Source: Bacteroidales bacterium
Lineage (GTDB): Bacteria > Bacteroidota > Bacteroidia > Bacteroidales > Tenuifilaceae
NCBI GenBank assembly: GCA_025361485.1
Contig: JANYLA010000117.1
Span: 22,192 to 86,191 of the forward strand
Reading direction: 5' to 3'
Length of the DNA stretch: 64,000 nt
In this document: in pieces, positions 18,093-28,623 of the stretch
Numbering within the stretch: position 1 is the stretch's first letter
How the letters are laid out: each line of letters starts with the position of its first letter
Made by a program: the position numbers and the translations under genes
The notes under the pieces: generated by a model
What the model saw: the letters and a program-made list of their open reading frames with translations, nothing else
What the model was told of the DNA's origin: nothing
Databases searched by the model: none

Positions 18093-20207
18093 ATGTCGAT
18101 AAAGAAGGAGATATTGGTTCGGGTGGCGTTGGTGTACTTAATTTTTGTACTCCTTGGGTTTGCCATTATTGCCAAAATCATCTATATACAAGTGGTTGAG
18201 GGGAACAAATGGCGCGAGGTGGCTAAAACTATTACGTTCAAGGATATTACCATTGAACCCAATCGGGGCGATATTTTCTCATACGATGGCAGAGTCCTTG
18301 CCACATCGGTACCTTACTTTGAAATCCGCATGGATCTTAAGGCCGCAGGCCTAACCAACGAAGTTTTCGGAGAAAAGATTGATTCGCTTGCTTTGTGCCT
18401 TTCCAAATTTTATGGCGATAAATCAGCAAAAGCGTATCGCTCAGAACTTGTGAATGCCCGTAAATCGGGTCGTAATCGACGATTCTTCGAAGTTGGTGAT
18501 AGAGAGATTGATTATGTGGAGCTGCAAAAGGTTAAGAAATTTCCGCTTTTCCGCATGGGTTTGAATAAAGGGGGATTTATTCCTGTTCAGATTAACCGTC
18601 GGATTTTACCACATCAAACATTGGCGCAACGAACCATTGGGAATGTCAACGATGGAGGTGTGGCAGTGGGAATCGAGGGCGCATTCAACTATGCGCTAAA
18701 GGGGAAGACAGGCGTTAGCCTTTTACAACGGGTTCCTGGCAATACTTGGATTGATGTGAATAGCCCTAATCAGGTTGACCCTGAGAATGGCCTCGATGTG
18801 GTTACAACCATCGATGTCGATTTACAGGATTTAGCCGAAAATGCTCTGCATAAGCAGCTCGAAAAGCATGGTGCCGGTTGGGGAACAGTAATCCTCATGG
18901 AGGTAAAAACAGGTGAAATAAAAGCTATTGCCAACCTAAAACGCGATGAGGATGGGGTTTACTCCGAGGCCTATAACTACGCTATCGGTGAGAGCGCCGA
19001 ACCTGGATCGACATTTAAAATAGCTTCGCTCATTGCTCTGCTTGAGGATGGCTACATTCATATGGATGATATGGTGAATACCGGCAATGGTAAACTTAAG
19101 ATTCATGACCGAGTTCTTACCGATTCTGACGAGAAGGGTCATGGTAAAATAACCGCCAAGCAAGTATTTGAATTATCTTCTAATATTGGGGTTGCAATGC
19201 TTGTAATGAAGTACTATACTGGCAAAGAGGAAAGTTTTATTGATCACCTATATAAAATGAAACTTAATCAACCTCTCAACCTAGAGATTCAGGGAGAGGT
19301 TGCACCATATATTAAATACCCACACCAGAAATATTGGTCAGGTCTTTCGCTTCCACTGATGAGCATTGGTTACGAGGTAAAGCTAACACCACTTCAGATA
19401 TTAACCTTTTACAACGCCATAGCCAACGATGGAACCATGGTAAAACCACATCTTATTAAGGCGTTGGTAAATCATGGTGAAACCATACAAACTTTTGGAA
19501 CCGAAGTTCTCTGCTCACCAATCTGCTCAAGTTCAACGCTCGCAAAGGTTCGCGATGTGCTTGAGGGGGTTGTAAGGGTTGGAACTGCAAAGAATTTAAG
19601 TAATAATCGGTATAAAATTGCAGGGAAAACAGGAACTGCGCAGATTTCAAAGGGTAAGAAGGGATACAAAGTTGGAGGTACAAGCTACAGGGCATCCTTT
19701 GTGGGATATTTCCCTGCCGATGACCCAAAGTATTCCTGTATTGTGGTAGTGAACTCGCCATCAAAAAGCGTTTACTATGGTAATGTGGTTGCTGGGCCAA
19801 TCTTTAAGGAGATATCCGATAAGGTTTTTGCAACGAGCAGCGAGTGGTTTCCAACCGTTAAGGATGTTGAACTGACCGATATGCCAACCTCAAAAAATGG
19901 TTACAAGCAGCATATCGAGGAGGTTTTGGATGAGCTGGATATCCCAGTAAAGAATAATTCGAAGAAATCAAACTGGGTATCGGTTATCAGAGCAGATGAT
20001 GAGGTTGAACTGAACGATAAGAATGTAATAAAGAATTTAGTCCCCGATGTAAAAGGGATGTGTATAAAGGATGCTCTTTTCTTACTAGAAAACGCTGGGT
20101 TAAAAGTGCAAGTTAAAGGCATGGGAGTAGTAAAGAGTCAGTCGATTACCGCTGGTAGCAAAGCGAGTCGCGGACAAAGTATTTTACTTGAAATGGGTAC
20201 GAGCTAA
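18093..20207 (+). CDS. ftsI: Penicillin-binding protein (PBP2/3-type transpeptidase) with PASTA domain
   Basis: 704 aa; AEPGSTFKIASL (SxxK), SSNIGVAML, KTGTA motif, C-terminal PASTA (LVPDVKGMCIKDALFLLENAGLKV). Confidence 0.95.
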   Translation: MSIKKEILVRVALVYLIFVLLGFAIIAKIIYIQVVEGNKWREVAKTITFKDITIEPNRGDIFSYDGRVLATSVPYFEIRMDLKAAGLTNEVFGEKIDSLALCLSKFYGDKSAKAYRSELVNARKSGRNRRFFEVGDREIDYVELQKVKKFPLFRMGLNKGGFIPVQINRRILPHQTLAQRTIGNVNDGGVAVGIEGAFNYALKGKTGVSLLQRVPGNTWIDVNSPNQVDPENGLDVVTTIDVDLQDLAENALHKQLEKHGAGWGTVILMEVKTGEIKAIANLKRDEDGVYSEAYNYAIGESAEPGSTFKIASLIALLEDGYIHMDDMVNTGNGKLKIHDRVLTDSDEKGHGKITAKQVFELSSNIGVAMLVMKYYTGKEESFIDHLYKMKLNQPLNLEIQGEVAPYIKYPHQKYWSGLSLPLMSIGYEVKLTPLQILTFYNAIANDGTMVKPHLIKALVNHGETIQTFGTEVLCSPICSSSTLAKVRDVLEGVVRVGTAKNLSNNRYKIAGKTGTAQISKGKKGYKVGGTSYRASFVGYFPADDPKYSCIVVVNSPSKSVYYGNVVAGPIFKEISDKVFATSSEWFPTVKDVELTDMPTSKNGYKQHIEEVLDELDIPVKNNSKKSNWVSVIRADDEVELNDKNVIKNLVPDVKGMCIKDALFLLENAGLKVQVKGMGVVKSQSITAGSKASRGQSILLEMGTS

Positions 20208-21665
20208 ATGAAGAAGTTAGGACAAATACTATCGGCAAATGCTGCATTGGAGGTTATTGGAAACCTCGATGTAATGGTGAACAATCTTACGTTTGACTCC
20301 CGTCAAGTGGTTAAGGGTTCATGCTTTATTGCCGTTAAGGGGACACAATCCGATGGACATAGCTTTATCGATAAGGCCATTGAGTTGGGTGCTGTTGCCA
20401 TTGTGTGTGAGGTTTTACCCGAAAGCAAAGTTAAAGGAACTAGCTATGTAAAGGTTAAGGATACTAGCGAAGTGCTAGGTATAATAGCAACCTCATTCTA
20501 CGATAATCCATCTCAAAAAATTAAGTTGATTGGAATAACCGGAACAAACGGTAAGACTACAACGGTAACGCTTCTATATCGATTATTCAATAAACTCGGA
20601 TTCAAATCTGGTTTACTTTCAACTGTTGTAAACTTTATAGGCGACGAGGAGATTCCTGCAACGCATACCACACCTGATGCTATTCAGTTGAATAAGCTAC
20701 TTGCACAGATGGTCGAAGCGGGCTGTACCCATTGCTTTATGGAGGTTAGCTCGCATGCCATTGTTCAAAATCGCATTGCGGGATTGAAATTTGCCGGAGC
20801 ACTCTTCTCAAATATTACGCACGACCATCTCGATTATCATAAAACGTTCGAAGAATATCTAAAGGCTAAAAAGAGATTCTTCGACCTTCTACCTAATGAT
20901 GCTTTTGCGCTTATCAATATCGATGACCGGAATGGTCGGGTAATGGTTCAGAATACCGCAGCAAAGGTGAGCAGCTACTCCTTGCGGAGTATGGCCAACT
21001 TCAAGTGCAAGGTGATTGAGAATCATTTTGATGGAATGCTTCTAAATCTCGATTCCATTGAGGTTTGGACCCGTTTGGTTGGTGGTTTTAATGCTTATAA
21101 TATTTTGGCAATATACTCAGCAGCCCGTTTACTCGGTGTTGAGCGCGATACCGTTTTAACTGAGCTAAGCAGCATGACTGCCGTTTCAGGAAGGTTTGAG
21201 CACATGAAATCTCCCAAAGGGATTAATGTAGTAGTAGACTATGCTCACACCCCCGATGCGCTGCAGAATGTGATTGATACAATAAATGAAATTAGGAACC
21301 CTGATAATAAGTTGATATCGGTGGTTGGTGCTGGTGGAAACCGCGATAAGACTAAAAGACCTGTGATGGCAAAGGTTGCGGTTGAGGGTAGCGGTATGGT
21401 TGTACTTACTTCTGATAATCCACGGTTCGAAGAGCCTGAAGATATTCTTAAGGATATGAAAGCAGGTATCGAACCATCGATGGTGGGTAAGGTTTTAACC
21501 ATCGTTGACCGAAAAGAGGCTATTCGCACGGCATACATGCTTGCCAATGCTGGTGATGTTGTTTTGGTGGCTGGCAAGGGTCACGAGAACTATCAAGAAA
21601 TTAAAGGCGTTAAGCATCATTTTGATGACAAAGAAGTGATAGAAGAAATTTTTAAAACTTTATAA
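20208..21665 (+). CDS. murE: UDP-N-acetylmuramoyl-L-alanyl-D-glutamate--2,6-diaminopimelate ligase
   Basis: [31 protein letters not shown] (DAP-type DNPR motif). Confidence 0.96.
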   Translation: MKKLGQILSANAALEVIGNLDVMVNNLTFDSRQVVKGSCFIAVKGTQSDGHSFIDKAIELGAVAIVCEVLPESKVKGTSYVKVKDTSEVLGIIATSFYDNPSQKIKLIGITGTNGKTTTVTLLYRLFNKLGFKSGLLSTVVNFIGDEEIPATHTTPDAIQLNKLLAQMVEAGCTHCFMEVSSHAIVQNRIAGLKFAGALFSNITHDHLDYHKTFEEYLKAKKRFFDLLPNDAFALINIDDRNGRVMVQNTAAKVSSYSLRSMANFKCKVIENHFDGMLLNLDSIEVWTRLVGGFNAYNILAIYSAARLLGVERDTVLTELSSMTAVSGRFEHMKSPKGINVVVDYAHTPDALQNVIDTINEIRNPDNKLISVVGAGGNRDKTKRPVMAKVAVEGSGMVVLTSDNPRFEEPEDILKDMKAGIEPSMVGKVLTIVDRKEAIRTAYMLANAGDVVLVAGKGHENYQEIKGVKHHFDDKEVIEEIFKTL

Positions 21666-21666
21666 G

Positions 21667-22917
21667 ATGATATACTTCTTATTCCAATATCTCGACATGG
21701 TCAGCTTCCCAGGAGCAGGGATGTTTCAATACATTTCGTTTCGGTCAGCGATGGCATTCATAACATCGATGGGAATCTCATTAATCTTTGGAAAAAGGAT
21801 TATCAGACTACTTCAGAAAAAGCAGATTGGTGAGGAGATTCGTGATTTGGGCTTGGAGGGTCAGATGCAAAAGAAGGGAACACCAACAATGGGAGGTCTC
21901 ATCATACTTGCCGCAACCATTTTACCTGTTCTTCTTTTCAGCGATTTGATGAATATTTATGTTATAATAATGGTTGTTACAACCCTTTGGCTAGGTACTG
22001 TTGGCTTTGCCGATGATTACATCAAAGTATTTAAAAAGAATAAGGAGGGTCTATCGGGTCGATTTAAGATTCTTGGACAAATATCTTTAGGTTTATTCGT
22101 TGGACTTGCAATGTATATGAGCCCTGGGATTGTAATCCGCGAGAGGGTTGTGCATCATAATCCTTCGATTGGAACTGAAATAGTTATTAATAAAGATAAC
22201 TCAGCCCGAAAGCAAGTAATCTTAGGACCAAGAGAGAAGACCACAAAAACAACAATTCCTTTCTTTAAGAACAACGAGTTTGATTATAAATACCTTATTC
22301 CTTTCGATGGGAACTTGGGCAAAATCCTTACTTGGTTAGTATTTATAGTTGGTGTAATTCTTATAGTAACTGCAGTTTCAAACGGTGCTAACCTTACCGA
22401 TGGAATGGATGGTTTGGCCACGGGGGTGTCGGCAATTATAGCGACAACGCTTGGGATATTCGCGTATCTCGGGGGTAACGTTATTTATGCTGAATATTTG
22501 AATATCATGTACATCCCAAGCACAGGGGAGTTGGTGGTATTTATGAGCGCATTTATTGGCGCTGCTGTTGGATTTCTCTGGTATAATAGCTATCCCGCAC
22601 AAGTTTTTATGGGCGATACAGGAAGTTTGGCCATTGGCGGCATGATTGCAGTATTCGCAATTCTTATCCGTAAGGAGCTTTTGATTCCTATTCTTTGTGG
22701 AATCTTCTTCGTCGAAAATCTATCGGTAGTAATGCAGGTAAGCTACTTCAAGCATACAAGAAAGAAGTATGGCGAAGGGCGAAGAATCTTCCTTATGGCA
22801 CCATTGCATCATCATTATCAAAAAAAGGGATATCCCGAACCCAAAATCGTAACCCGATTCTGGATTGTGGCTATTCTATTGGCAGTAATCACTGTTGTAA
22901 CGCTTAAGATTCGCTAA
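21667..22917 (+). CDS. mraY: Phospho-N-acetylmuramoyl-pentapeptide-transferase
   Basis: [42 protein letters not shown]. Confidence 0.97.
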   Translation: MIYFLFQYLDMVSFPGAGMFQYISFRSAMAFITSMGISLIFGKRIIRLLQKKQIGEEIRDLGLEGQMQKKGTPTMGGLIILAATILPVLLFSDLMNIYVIIMVVTTLWLGTVGFADDYIKVFKKNKEGLSGRFKILGQISLGLFVGLAMYMSPGIVIRERVVHHNPSIGTEIVINKDNSARKQVILGPREKTTKTTIPFFKNNEFDYKYLIPFDGNLGKILTWLVFIVGVILIVTAVSNGANLTDGMDGLATGVSAIIATTLGIFAYLGGNVIYAEYLNIMYIPSTGELVVFMSAFIGAAVGFLWYNSYPAQVFMGDTGSLAIGGMIAVFAILIRKELLIPILCGIFFVENLSVVMQVSYFKHTRKKYGEGRRIFLMAPLHHHYQKKGYPEPKIVTRFWIVAILLAVITVVTLKIR

Positions 22918-22937
22918 AACAAACAAACCAAAAAGAG

Positions 22938-24272
22938 ATGAAGAGAATTGTAATTCTTGGAGGTGGGGAAAGTGGAGCAGGTGCAGCAGTGCTAGCTCAC
23001 AAAAAAGGCTTTGATGTTTATGTATCAGACTTTGGACCCATTAAGCCACTGTACAAGGAGCTGCTCAACAAGCATCAAATCCTTTGGGAGGAGAGCAAGC
23101 ACACTGAGGAACTGATTCTCAATGCCGATGAGATAATCAAAAGCCCTGGCATTCCCGATAAAGCCCCAATTATCTATAAGATTAGAGAGGCTGGAATTCC
23201 AATAATCTCCGAGATTGAGTTTGGTAGCAGGTATACTAAGGCGAAGAAGGTTTGTATAACCGGAAGCAATGGCAAAACAACCACTACATCGCTTATCTTT
23301 CATATGATGCAGAAGGCGGGTTTGAATGTTGGATTAGCCGGAAATATTGGTGATAGTTTTGCATTGCAGGTTGCTGAGAACGAGTTCGATTACTATGTAA
23401 TTGAATTGAGCAGTTTCCAACTTGATAATATGTATGAATTCAAGGCTGATATAGCCATTTTACTAAATATTACACCTGATCATCTTGATAGGTACGATTA
23501 TAAGATGCAGAACTACGTTGAGTCGAAGTTCAGGATTACCCGCAATTTAGCCGAAGACGATTGCTTTATCTTCTGTTCCGATGATGATGTTACTGTTGAG
23601 CAGCTTAAACGCATTGTGCTAAGAGCGCAGCAGCTGCCGTTCTCGCAGCAGACAAAGATTAGTCAGGCCGCTTGGGTGGAGAACGACCATATCTATGTAA
23701 ACTACGATAATAGCGATTTTGTAATGTCCATTCAAGAACTTTCGTTGAAAGGGAAGCACAATATTTATAACTCTATGGCAGCAGGACTTGCGGGGCATGT
23801 TCTGAAAATTCGCAAGGATATTATCCGCGAGAGCCTTTCCGATTTTCAAGGGGTTGAGCATCGACTTGAATCGGTTATCAAGGTTCGTGGTGTACAATAT
23901 ATTAATGATTCAAAGGCGACAAATATCAACTCAACATGGTATGCTCTTGAGAGCATGGAAACCCCTGTGGTTTGGATTGTAGGAGGTATTGATAAAGGGA
24001 ACGATTATGCATCTCTTTTGGAGTTGGTAAAAGCTAAGGTTAAGGCTATCGTCTGCTTGGGTATCGATAACTCGAAGATTCATGCAGCGTTTGGGGATAT
24101 TGTTCCTGTAATTGTTGATACACATTCTGCCCCTGAGGCAGTTCAGCAATGCTACAAATTGTCAAGCCCTGGCGATACTGTTTTGCTATCTCCTGCCTGC
24201 GCAAGCTTTGATTTATTTGAAAATTATGAGGATAGGGGAAGGAAGTTTAAAGAGGCTGTAAGAGAGTTATAA
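22938..24272 (+). CDS. murD: UDP-N-acetylmuramoyl-L-alanine--D-glutamate ligase
   Basis: ITGSNGKTTTTSLI, LNITPDHLDRYD, NDSKATN, LLSPACASFDLFENYEDRG. Confidence 0.97.
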   Translation: MKRIVILGGGESGAGAAVLAHKKGFDVYVSDFGPIKPLYKELLNKHQILWEESKHTEELILNADEIIKSPGIPDKAPIIYKIREAGIPIISEIEFGSRYTKAKKVCITGSNGKTTTTSLIFHMMQKAGLNVGLAGNIGDSFALQVAENEFDYYVIELSSFQLDNMYEFKADIAILLNITPDHLDRYDYKMQNYVESKFRITRNLAEDDCFIFCSDDDVTVEQLKRIVLRAQQLPFSQQTKISQAAWVENDHIYVNYDNSDFVMSIQELSLKGKHNIYNSMAAGLAGHVLKIRKDIIRESLSDFQGVEHRLESVIKVRGVQYINDSKATNINSTWYALESMETPVVWIVGGIDKGNDYASLLELVKAKVKAIVCLGIDNSKIHAAFGDIVPVIVDTHSAPEAVQQCYKLSSPGDTVLLSPACASFDLFENYEDRGRKFKEAVREL

Positions 24273-24273
24273 A

Positions 24274-24402
24274 GCGACAAGTGGTAAGCGACAAGTGAAT
24301 AAGTTGACAAGTAATTAAGAAATAAGTGGCAAGTGAAAAGCGACAAGTTAATAAGTAAAAAGTGTGTAAGTAACTTGTAACTAGTAACCCGTAACTGATA
24401 TA
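24274..24402. repeat. Degenerate heptamer/octamer repeat tract (murD-ftsW gap)
   Basis: GCGACAA GTGGTAA GCGACAA GTGAATAA GTTGACAA GTAATTAA GAAATAA GTGGCAA GTGAAAA GCGACAA ... GTAACTT GTAACTA GTAACCC GTAACTG. Confidence 0.85.
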
Positions 24403-24403
24403 A

Positions 24404-25573
24404 ATGGAAGCGTTATTCGGAAAGTACTTTAAGGGGGATAAGATAATTTGGTTGATAGTAATGTTTCTATCAATCATATCGCTGTTGGCTATCTACAGCT
24501 CAACGGGTGCTTTGGCGTATAGATTTCAGGAGGGGAACACCGCTTACTACTTTATAAAGCAATTCGTATTTATAGGCATTGGGCTAGCCCTTGTGTTCAT
24601 TGTGCATATGATTAACAGTAGGGTTTACGCACCAATATCCAAAGGATTACTTCTTATATCAATACCATTGTTGCTTTTTACTCTTGTATTTGGAGCAAGC
24701 TTAAATTCAGCCGCACGATGGTTGGCCATTCCTGGGTTGGGTGTTACCATTCAAACCTCTGATATAGCCAAGATGGCTTTGGTTATGTACGTTGCCAATA
24801 TTCTATCGCAACGACAAAACGAGATTAAAGATTTAAAGAAGGCTTTTATACCAATTGTTGCGCCTGTTGCGCTCATATGCTTGCTGATTCTACCTGCCAA
24901 CTTCTCAACTGCAATGATGCTCGGTCTAACCTGTTGGTTACTGATGCTTATTGGTCGAATCAGTTTAAAGCAACTTTTTGGATTCACAGGATTAGCGGTA
25001 GTTCTATTGGTCATATTTATAGTCATTGCATTGCAGCTCAAAACGGTAAACCGTGTGCAAACATGGAAGCATCGTATTGAGAATTTCTCAAGCGATGATG
25101 ATGGAGATGGTAACTTTCAGGTTAACCAATCGAAAATTGCAATTGCAACGGGTGGAATTATTGGGAAAGGTCCTGGGAATAGTACCCAAAGGAATTTCCT
25201 ACCACACCCTTACTCCGATTTTATTTTTGCAATTATAGTTGAAGAGTACGGATTAATAGGTGGTGTCGCGGTATTGCTCTTGTATCTAATTCTGCTTTTC
25301 CGAGCAGGTGTGATAGTCAAAAAGGCCAACCGAACGTTTCCGGCGTTTCTTGCCATTGGGCTTGCATTACTTCTAGTTTTGCAGGCGATGGTCAATATGT
25401 GCGTGGCAGTAAATCTTATCCCTGTAACAGGGCAGCCATTGCCGTTAGTCAGTATGGGAGGAACATCACTATTTTTTACAAGTGCAGCATTTGGAATTAT
25501 ATTAAGTATAAGTCGAACACAAGGTAAAACAGAACTATTCGATGGAGAAGAAGAGTCTAAAGATAATAGTTAG
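24404..25573 (+). CDS. ftsW: SEDS-family peptidoglycan polymerase FtsW
   Basis: 389 aa polytopic; ARWLAIPGLGVTIQTSDIAKMALVMYVA, FLPHPYSDFIFAIIVEEYG, PVTGQPLPLVSMGGTS. Confidence 0.96.
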   Translation: MEALFGKYFKGDKIIWLIVMFLSIISLLAIYSSTGALAYRFQEGNTAYYFIKQFVFIGIGLALVFIVHMINSRVYAPISKGLLLISIPLLLFTLVFGASLNSAARWLAIPGLGVTIQTSDIAKMALVMYVANILSQRQNEIKDLKKAFIPIVAPVALICLLILPANFSTAMMLGLTCWLLMLIGRISLKQLFGFTGLAVVLLVIFIVIALQLKTVNRVQTWKHRIENFSSDDDGDGNFQVNQSKIAIATGGIIGKGPGNSTQRNFLPHPYSDFIFAIIVEEYGLIGGVAVLLLYLILLFRAGVIVKKANRTFPAFLAIGLALLLVLQAMVNMCVAVNLIPVTGQPLPLVSMGGTSLFFTSAAFGIILSISRTQGKTELFDGEEESKDNS

Positions 25574-26660
25574 CGGCGGCGGAACAGGGGGGCATATCTT
25601 CCCTGCCATATCCATTGCCAATGCGCTGAAGGAGATTCAACCAGATGTTGAGATTCTCTTTGTTGGTGCTGAGGGCAAGATGGAGATGGAAAAGGTTCCC
25701 AATGCAGGCTATAAAATAGTTGGGTTACCTGTTGCTGGCTTTCAGCGAAAGCTATCGCTAAAGACTTTTACTTTCTTTTGGAAACTTTTCAAAAGCATGA
25801 TGAAAGCTCGAAAAGTTTTGAAGGATTTTAAACCTGATGCTTTAGTTGGAGTTGGTGGTTATGCTAGCGGTCCAATGCTTAAGACAGCGCAAAAAAAAGG
25901 AATCCCAACCCTTATCCAAGAGCAAAATTCCTATGCAGGAGTAACCAACAGATTGCTTGCGAAAAAGGCTAAAGCTATTTGCGTTGCCTACGAAGGGATG
26001 GATAAATATTTCCCTGCCGATAAGATTATTATGACAGGTAATCCTGTCCGTCAGGATTTAGTGAACTTAGAAAGCAAGAAAGAGGAAGCACATAAGTATT
26101 TTAATGTACCCGAAGGACAAAAGGTTATTCTCGTTTTAGGAGGTAGCCTTGGTGCAAAGACCCTCAATAGGAGCTTGATGGGCTACATGAAGGAGATAGG
26201 GGAACAACAAGATATTACATTGATATGGCAAACAGGTAAACTTTACCATGCCGATATAAAGAAGGAACTGGAAGGTTTTGATGCCAAGAATGTGAGACTA
26301 TACGATTTTATCACCCGAATGGATTTGGCTTTCTCGATTTCCGATTTAATCGTATCGAGGGCTGGTGCAGGAACAATATCAGAGCTTTGCTTGGTTGGCA
26401 AACCAACCATTCTGATTCCATCTCCAAACGTAACGGAGGACCATCAAACAAAGAATGCACAAGCATTAGTTAAGAAGAATGCAGCAGTAATGATTGATGA
26501 TTTAGGTGCACCCAAGGAGTTGGTGGTTGTTGCTTTTGAATTGCTAAAAAACGCTGAAAAGAGCGCCGAACTTTCAATGAATATCTTGGCGTTGGCACTT
26601 CCCCTTGCTGCAAGGGTGATTGCGGAGAAGGTGCTAGAGTTGGCTACTGGGAAAGAATAA
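25542..26660 (+). CDS. murG: UDP-N-acetylglucosamine--N-acetylmuramyl-(pentapeptide) pyrophosphoryl-undecaprenol GlcNAc transferase
   Basis: IVSGGGTGGHIFPAISIANAL, GVGGYASGPML, QEQNSYAGVTNRLLA; overlaps ftsW by 32 nt. Confidence 0.97.
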   Translation: MEKKSLKIIVSGGGTGGHIFPAISIANALKEIQPDVEILFVGAEGKMEMEKVPNAGYKIVGLPVAGFQRKLSLKTFTFFWKLFKSMMKARKVLKDFKPDALVGVGGYASGPMLKTAQKKGIPTLIQEQNSYAGVTNRLLAKKAKAICVAYEGMDKYFPADKIIMTGNPVRQDLVNLESKKEEAHKYFNVPEGQKVILVLGGSLGAKTLNRSLMGYMKEIGEQQDITLIWQTGKLYHADIKKELEGFDAKNVRLYDFITRMDLAFSISDLIVSRAGAGTISELCLVGKPTILIPSPNVTEDHQTKNAQALVKKNAAVMIDDLGAPKELVVVAFELLKNAEKSAELSMNILALALPLAARVIAEKVLELATGKE

Positions 26661-26689
26661 TGGAATAATGGAATGGTGGAATAATGGAA
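26661..26689. repeat. Left arm of complementary octamer repeat flanking the IVP gene
   Basis: TGGAATAATGGAATGGTGGAATAATGGAA; complementary to 27165-27193 at 24 Watson-Crick + 1 G-U of 29 positions. Confidence 0.8.
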
Positions 26690-26713
26690 GATAGAAACTA
26701 GGTATTATTTGTC

Positions 26714-27115
26714 ATGGAAAGAAAGAATATAAATAGAGGGTTTAAACAGCTTCGTGTTTGGAATGATGCGGTTGACCTCTATGTTCTTGCTTGTAAGGTG
26801 ATGATTGCATTTCCATTTGAACTAAAGAAAACGGCATCAAATTGCATTGATTCTTCGCATAGTATAAGCAGAAATATTGCTGAGGGTTACTCAAGAAGAA
26901 GCATTAAAGAATATCTGAATTTTTTAAATATAGCATTAGGTTCAAGTGGCGAATTTCATTCATGTTTAGTTAGTTTTCACAAAGCAAATCAGATTCGTCA
27001 GGAGGATTACGACCAAATTGATGAATTGCATTTTAAGACTGAGAATGAGCTTTTAATGCTAATAAAATCATTACAAAAGAAGATGAAGGAAGGAGATTGG
27101 AATGATACTTTTTAA
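26714..27115 (+). CDS. Four-helix-bundle protein (S23 / 23S rRNA intervening-sequence protein family)
   Basis: 133 aa; FKQLRVWNDAVDLYVLACKV...FPFELKKTASNCIDSSHSISRNIAEGYSRRSIKEYLNFLNIALGSSGEFHSCL, characteristic of the family. Confidence 0.92.
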   Translation: MERKNINRGFKQLRVWNDAVDLYVLACKVMIAFPFELKKTASNCIDSSHSISRNIAEGYSRRSIKEYLNFLNIALGSSGEFHSCLVSFHKANQIRQEDYDQIDELHFKTENELLMLIKSLQKKMKEGDWNDTF

Positions 27116-27164
27116 AATAAAAGGAATGAGTAATTACATAAAGAAGACTTGCTCAGCGAAGCTT

Positions 27165-27193
27165 TTCCATCATTCCAATATTCCAACATTCCA
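27165..27193. repeat. Right arm of complementary octamer repeat flanking the IVP gene
   Basis: TTCCATCATTCCAATATTCCAACATTCCA, 8-bp period. Confidence 0.8.
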
Positions 27194-27216
27194 TTCTCTC
27201 ATAAATAGCAAAAGCA

Positions 27217-28623
27217 ATGTCAGGTCAAATGAACATCGACTACAACACGGTTAAACGAGTCTACTTCGTAGGAATAGGTGGCATAGGGATGAGCGCCTTG
27301 GCTCGGTATTTTGCCAAGCAGGGGAAGGTTGTTAGTGGGTACGATAGAACTCAAACTGGGTTGACCCTTGAGTTGGAGCAGGAGGGCATCGATATTCATT
27401 ACGTTGATGATGTAAATCTTATCTCTCGTGAGTTTAGAGGAAGCATAGAGGGAACTTTGGTGGTATATACCCCTGCCGTTCCTAAGAACCATAGCGAATT
27501 GAACTATTTTATTGATAATAAATATACTGTTGTAAAAAGAGCTGAAGCCCTTGGCGTTATCGCAGGGGTTAAGAAAACCTTGGCAGTAGCCGGAACGCAT
27601 GGAAAAACAACAACATCAACCCTGCTAGCGCATTTGCTTAGCAAATCAGCGGTTGGTTGCGATGCATTCCTTGGTGGAATAGCAAAGAATTTCAAGAGCA
27701 ATTTGGTTATCAGCGATAAGCAAACGAATATGCTTGTTGTTGAGGCCGATGAGTTCGATAGAAGTTTTCTCAGTCTGAATCCGCACTTGGCAATAATTAC
27801 CTCGGTAGATGCTGACCATCTTGATATTTATGGCAGTCATAGCGAAGTTCTTGATGCTTTTAGAGCTTTTACAAGTCAGATTCAGGAGCATGGAATTTTG
27901 ATAGTTAAAAAAGGTTTGGATTTTACACCAAGTTTAAAAAGTAGTGTTAGGACTTTTACCTATAGCTTAAAGGATAAGGCTGATTTTTCCATAAACAACC
28001 TAGAGATTAAGGATGGTTTCTACCATTTTAACCTCAATACTCCGGTTGGCGAGGTAAAGGAATTAATGCTTGGGGTGCCTGGACTTTATAATGTTGAGAA
28101 TGCAATTGCGGCATCAACTGCGGCACTTCTGATGGGTGTAAATCCCAATGAGCTAAGGGCTGGATTAAGCAGTTTTTCAGGTGTTGTTCGGCGTTTTGAT
28201 GTTCAGTATCGTGGTAAGAAAGTAGTTTATATCGATGATTATGCGCATCATCCTGAGGAGTTGAGGGCAGCCATAACTTCTGTAAAAGATTTATATAAGG
28301 GCAGAAAGGTAACAGGAATTTTTCAGCCACACCTTTTTACCCGGACACAAGATTTTACTCAAGAATTTGCACAAAGCCTCGATTTACTCGATGAGGCTCT
28401 GCTACTCGATATTTATCCTGCACGCGAAGAGCCAATACCGGGCGTTACCTCTTCATCAATTTTAAATCTGATGAAAAACCCGAACAAAAGGCTTTGCAGC
28501 AAAGATGAAGTTAAAGAGATTGTAAAAGCTGATGATATTGATATACTAATAAGCATGGGTGCTGGCGATATCGACCGACTAGTCCCCGAAATTGTAAAAA
28601 TTCTAACTGATAGAAAGTTATAA
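27217..28623 (+). CDS. murC: UDP-N-acetylmuramate--L-alanine ligase
   Basis: FVGIGGIGMSALARYF, AGTHGKTTTSTLLAHLL, VDADHLDIYG, YIDDYAHHPEELRAA. Confidence 0.97.
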   Translation: MSGQMNIDYNTVKRVYFVGIGGIGMSALARYFAKQGKVVSGYDRTQTGLTLELEQEGIDIHYVDDVNLISREFRGSIEGTLVVYTPAVPKNHSELNYFIDNKYTVVKRAEALGVIAGVKKTLAVAGTHGKTTTSTLLAHLLSKSAVGCDAFLGGIAKNFKSNLVISDKQTNMLVVEADEFDRSFLSLNPHLAIITSVDADHLDIYGSHSEVLDAFRAFTSQIQEHGILIVKKGLDFTPSLKSSVRTFTYSLKDKADFSINNLEIKDGFYHFNLNTPVGEVKELMLGVPGLYNVENAIAASTAALLMGVNPNELRAGLSSFSGVVRRFDVQYRGKKVVYIDDYAHHPEELRAAITSVKDLYKGRKVTGIFQPHLFTRTQDFTQEFAQSLDLLDEALLLDIYPAREEPIPGVTSSSILNLMKNPNKRLCSKDEVKEIVKADDIDILISMGAGDIDRLVPEIVKILTDRKL

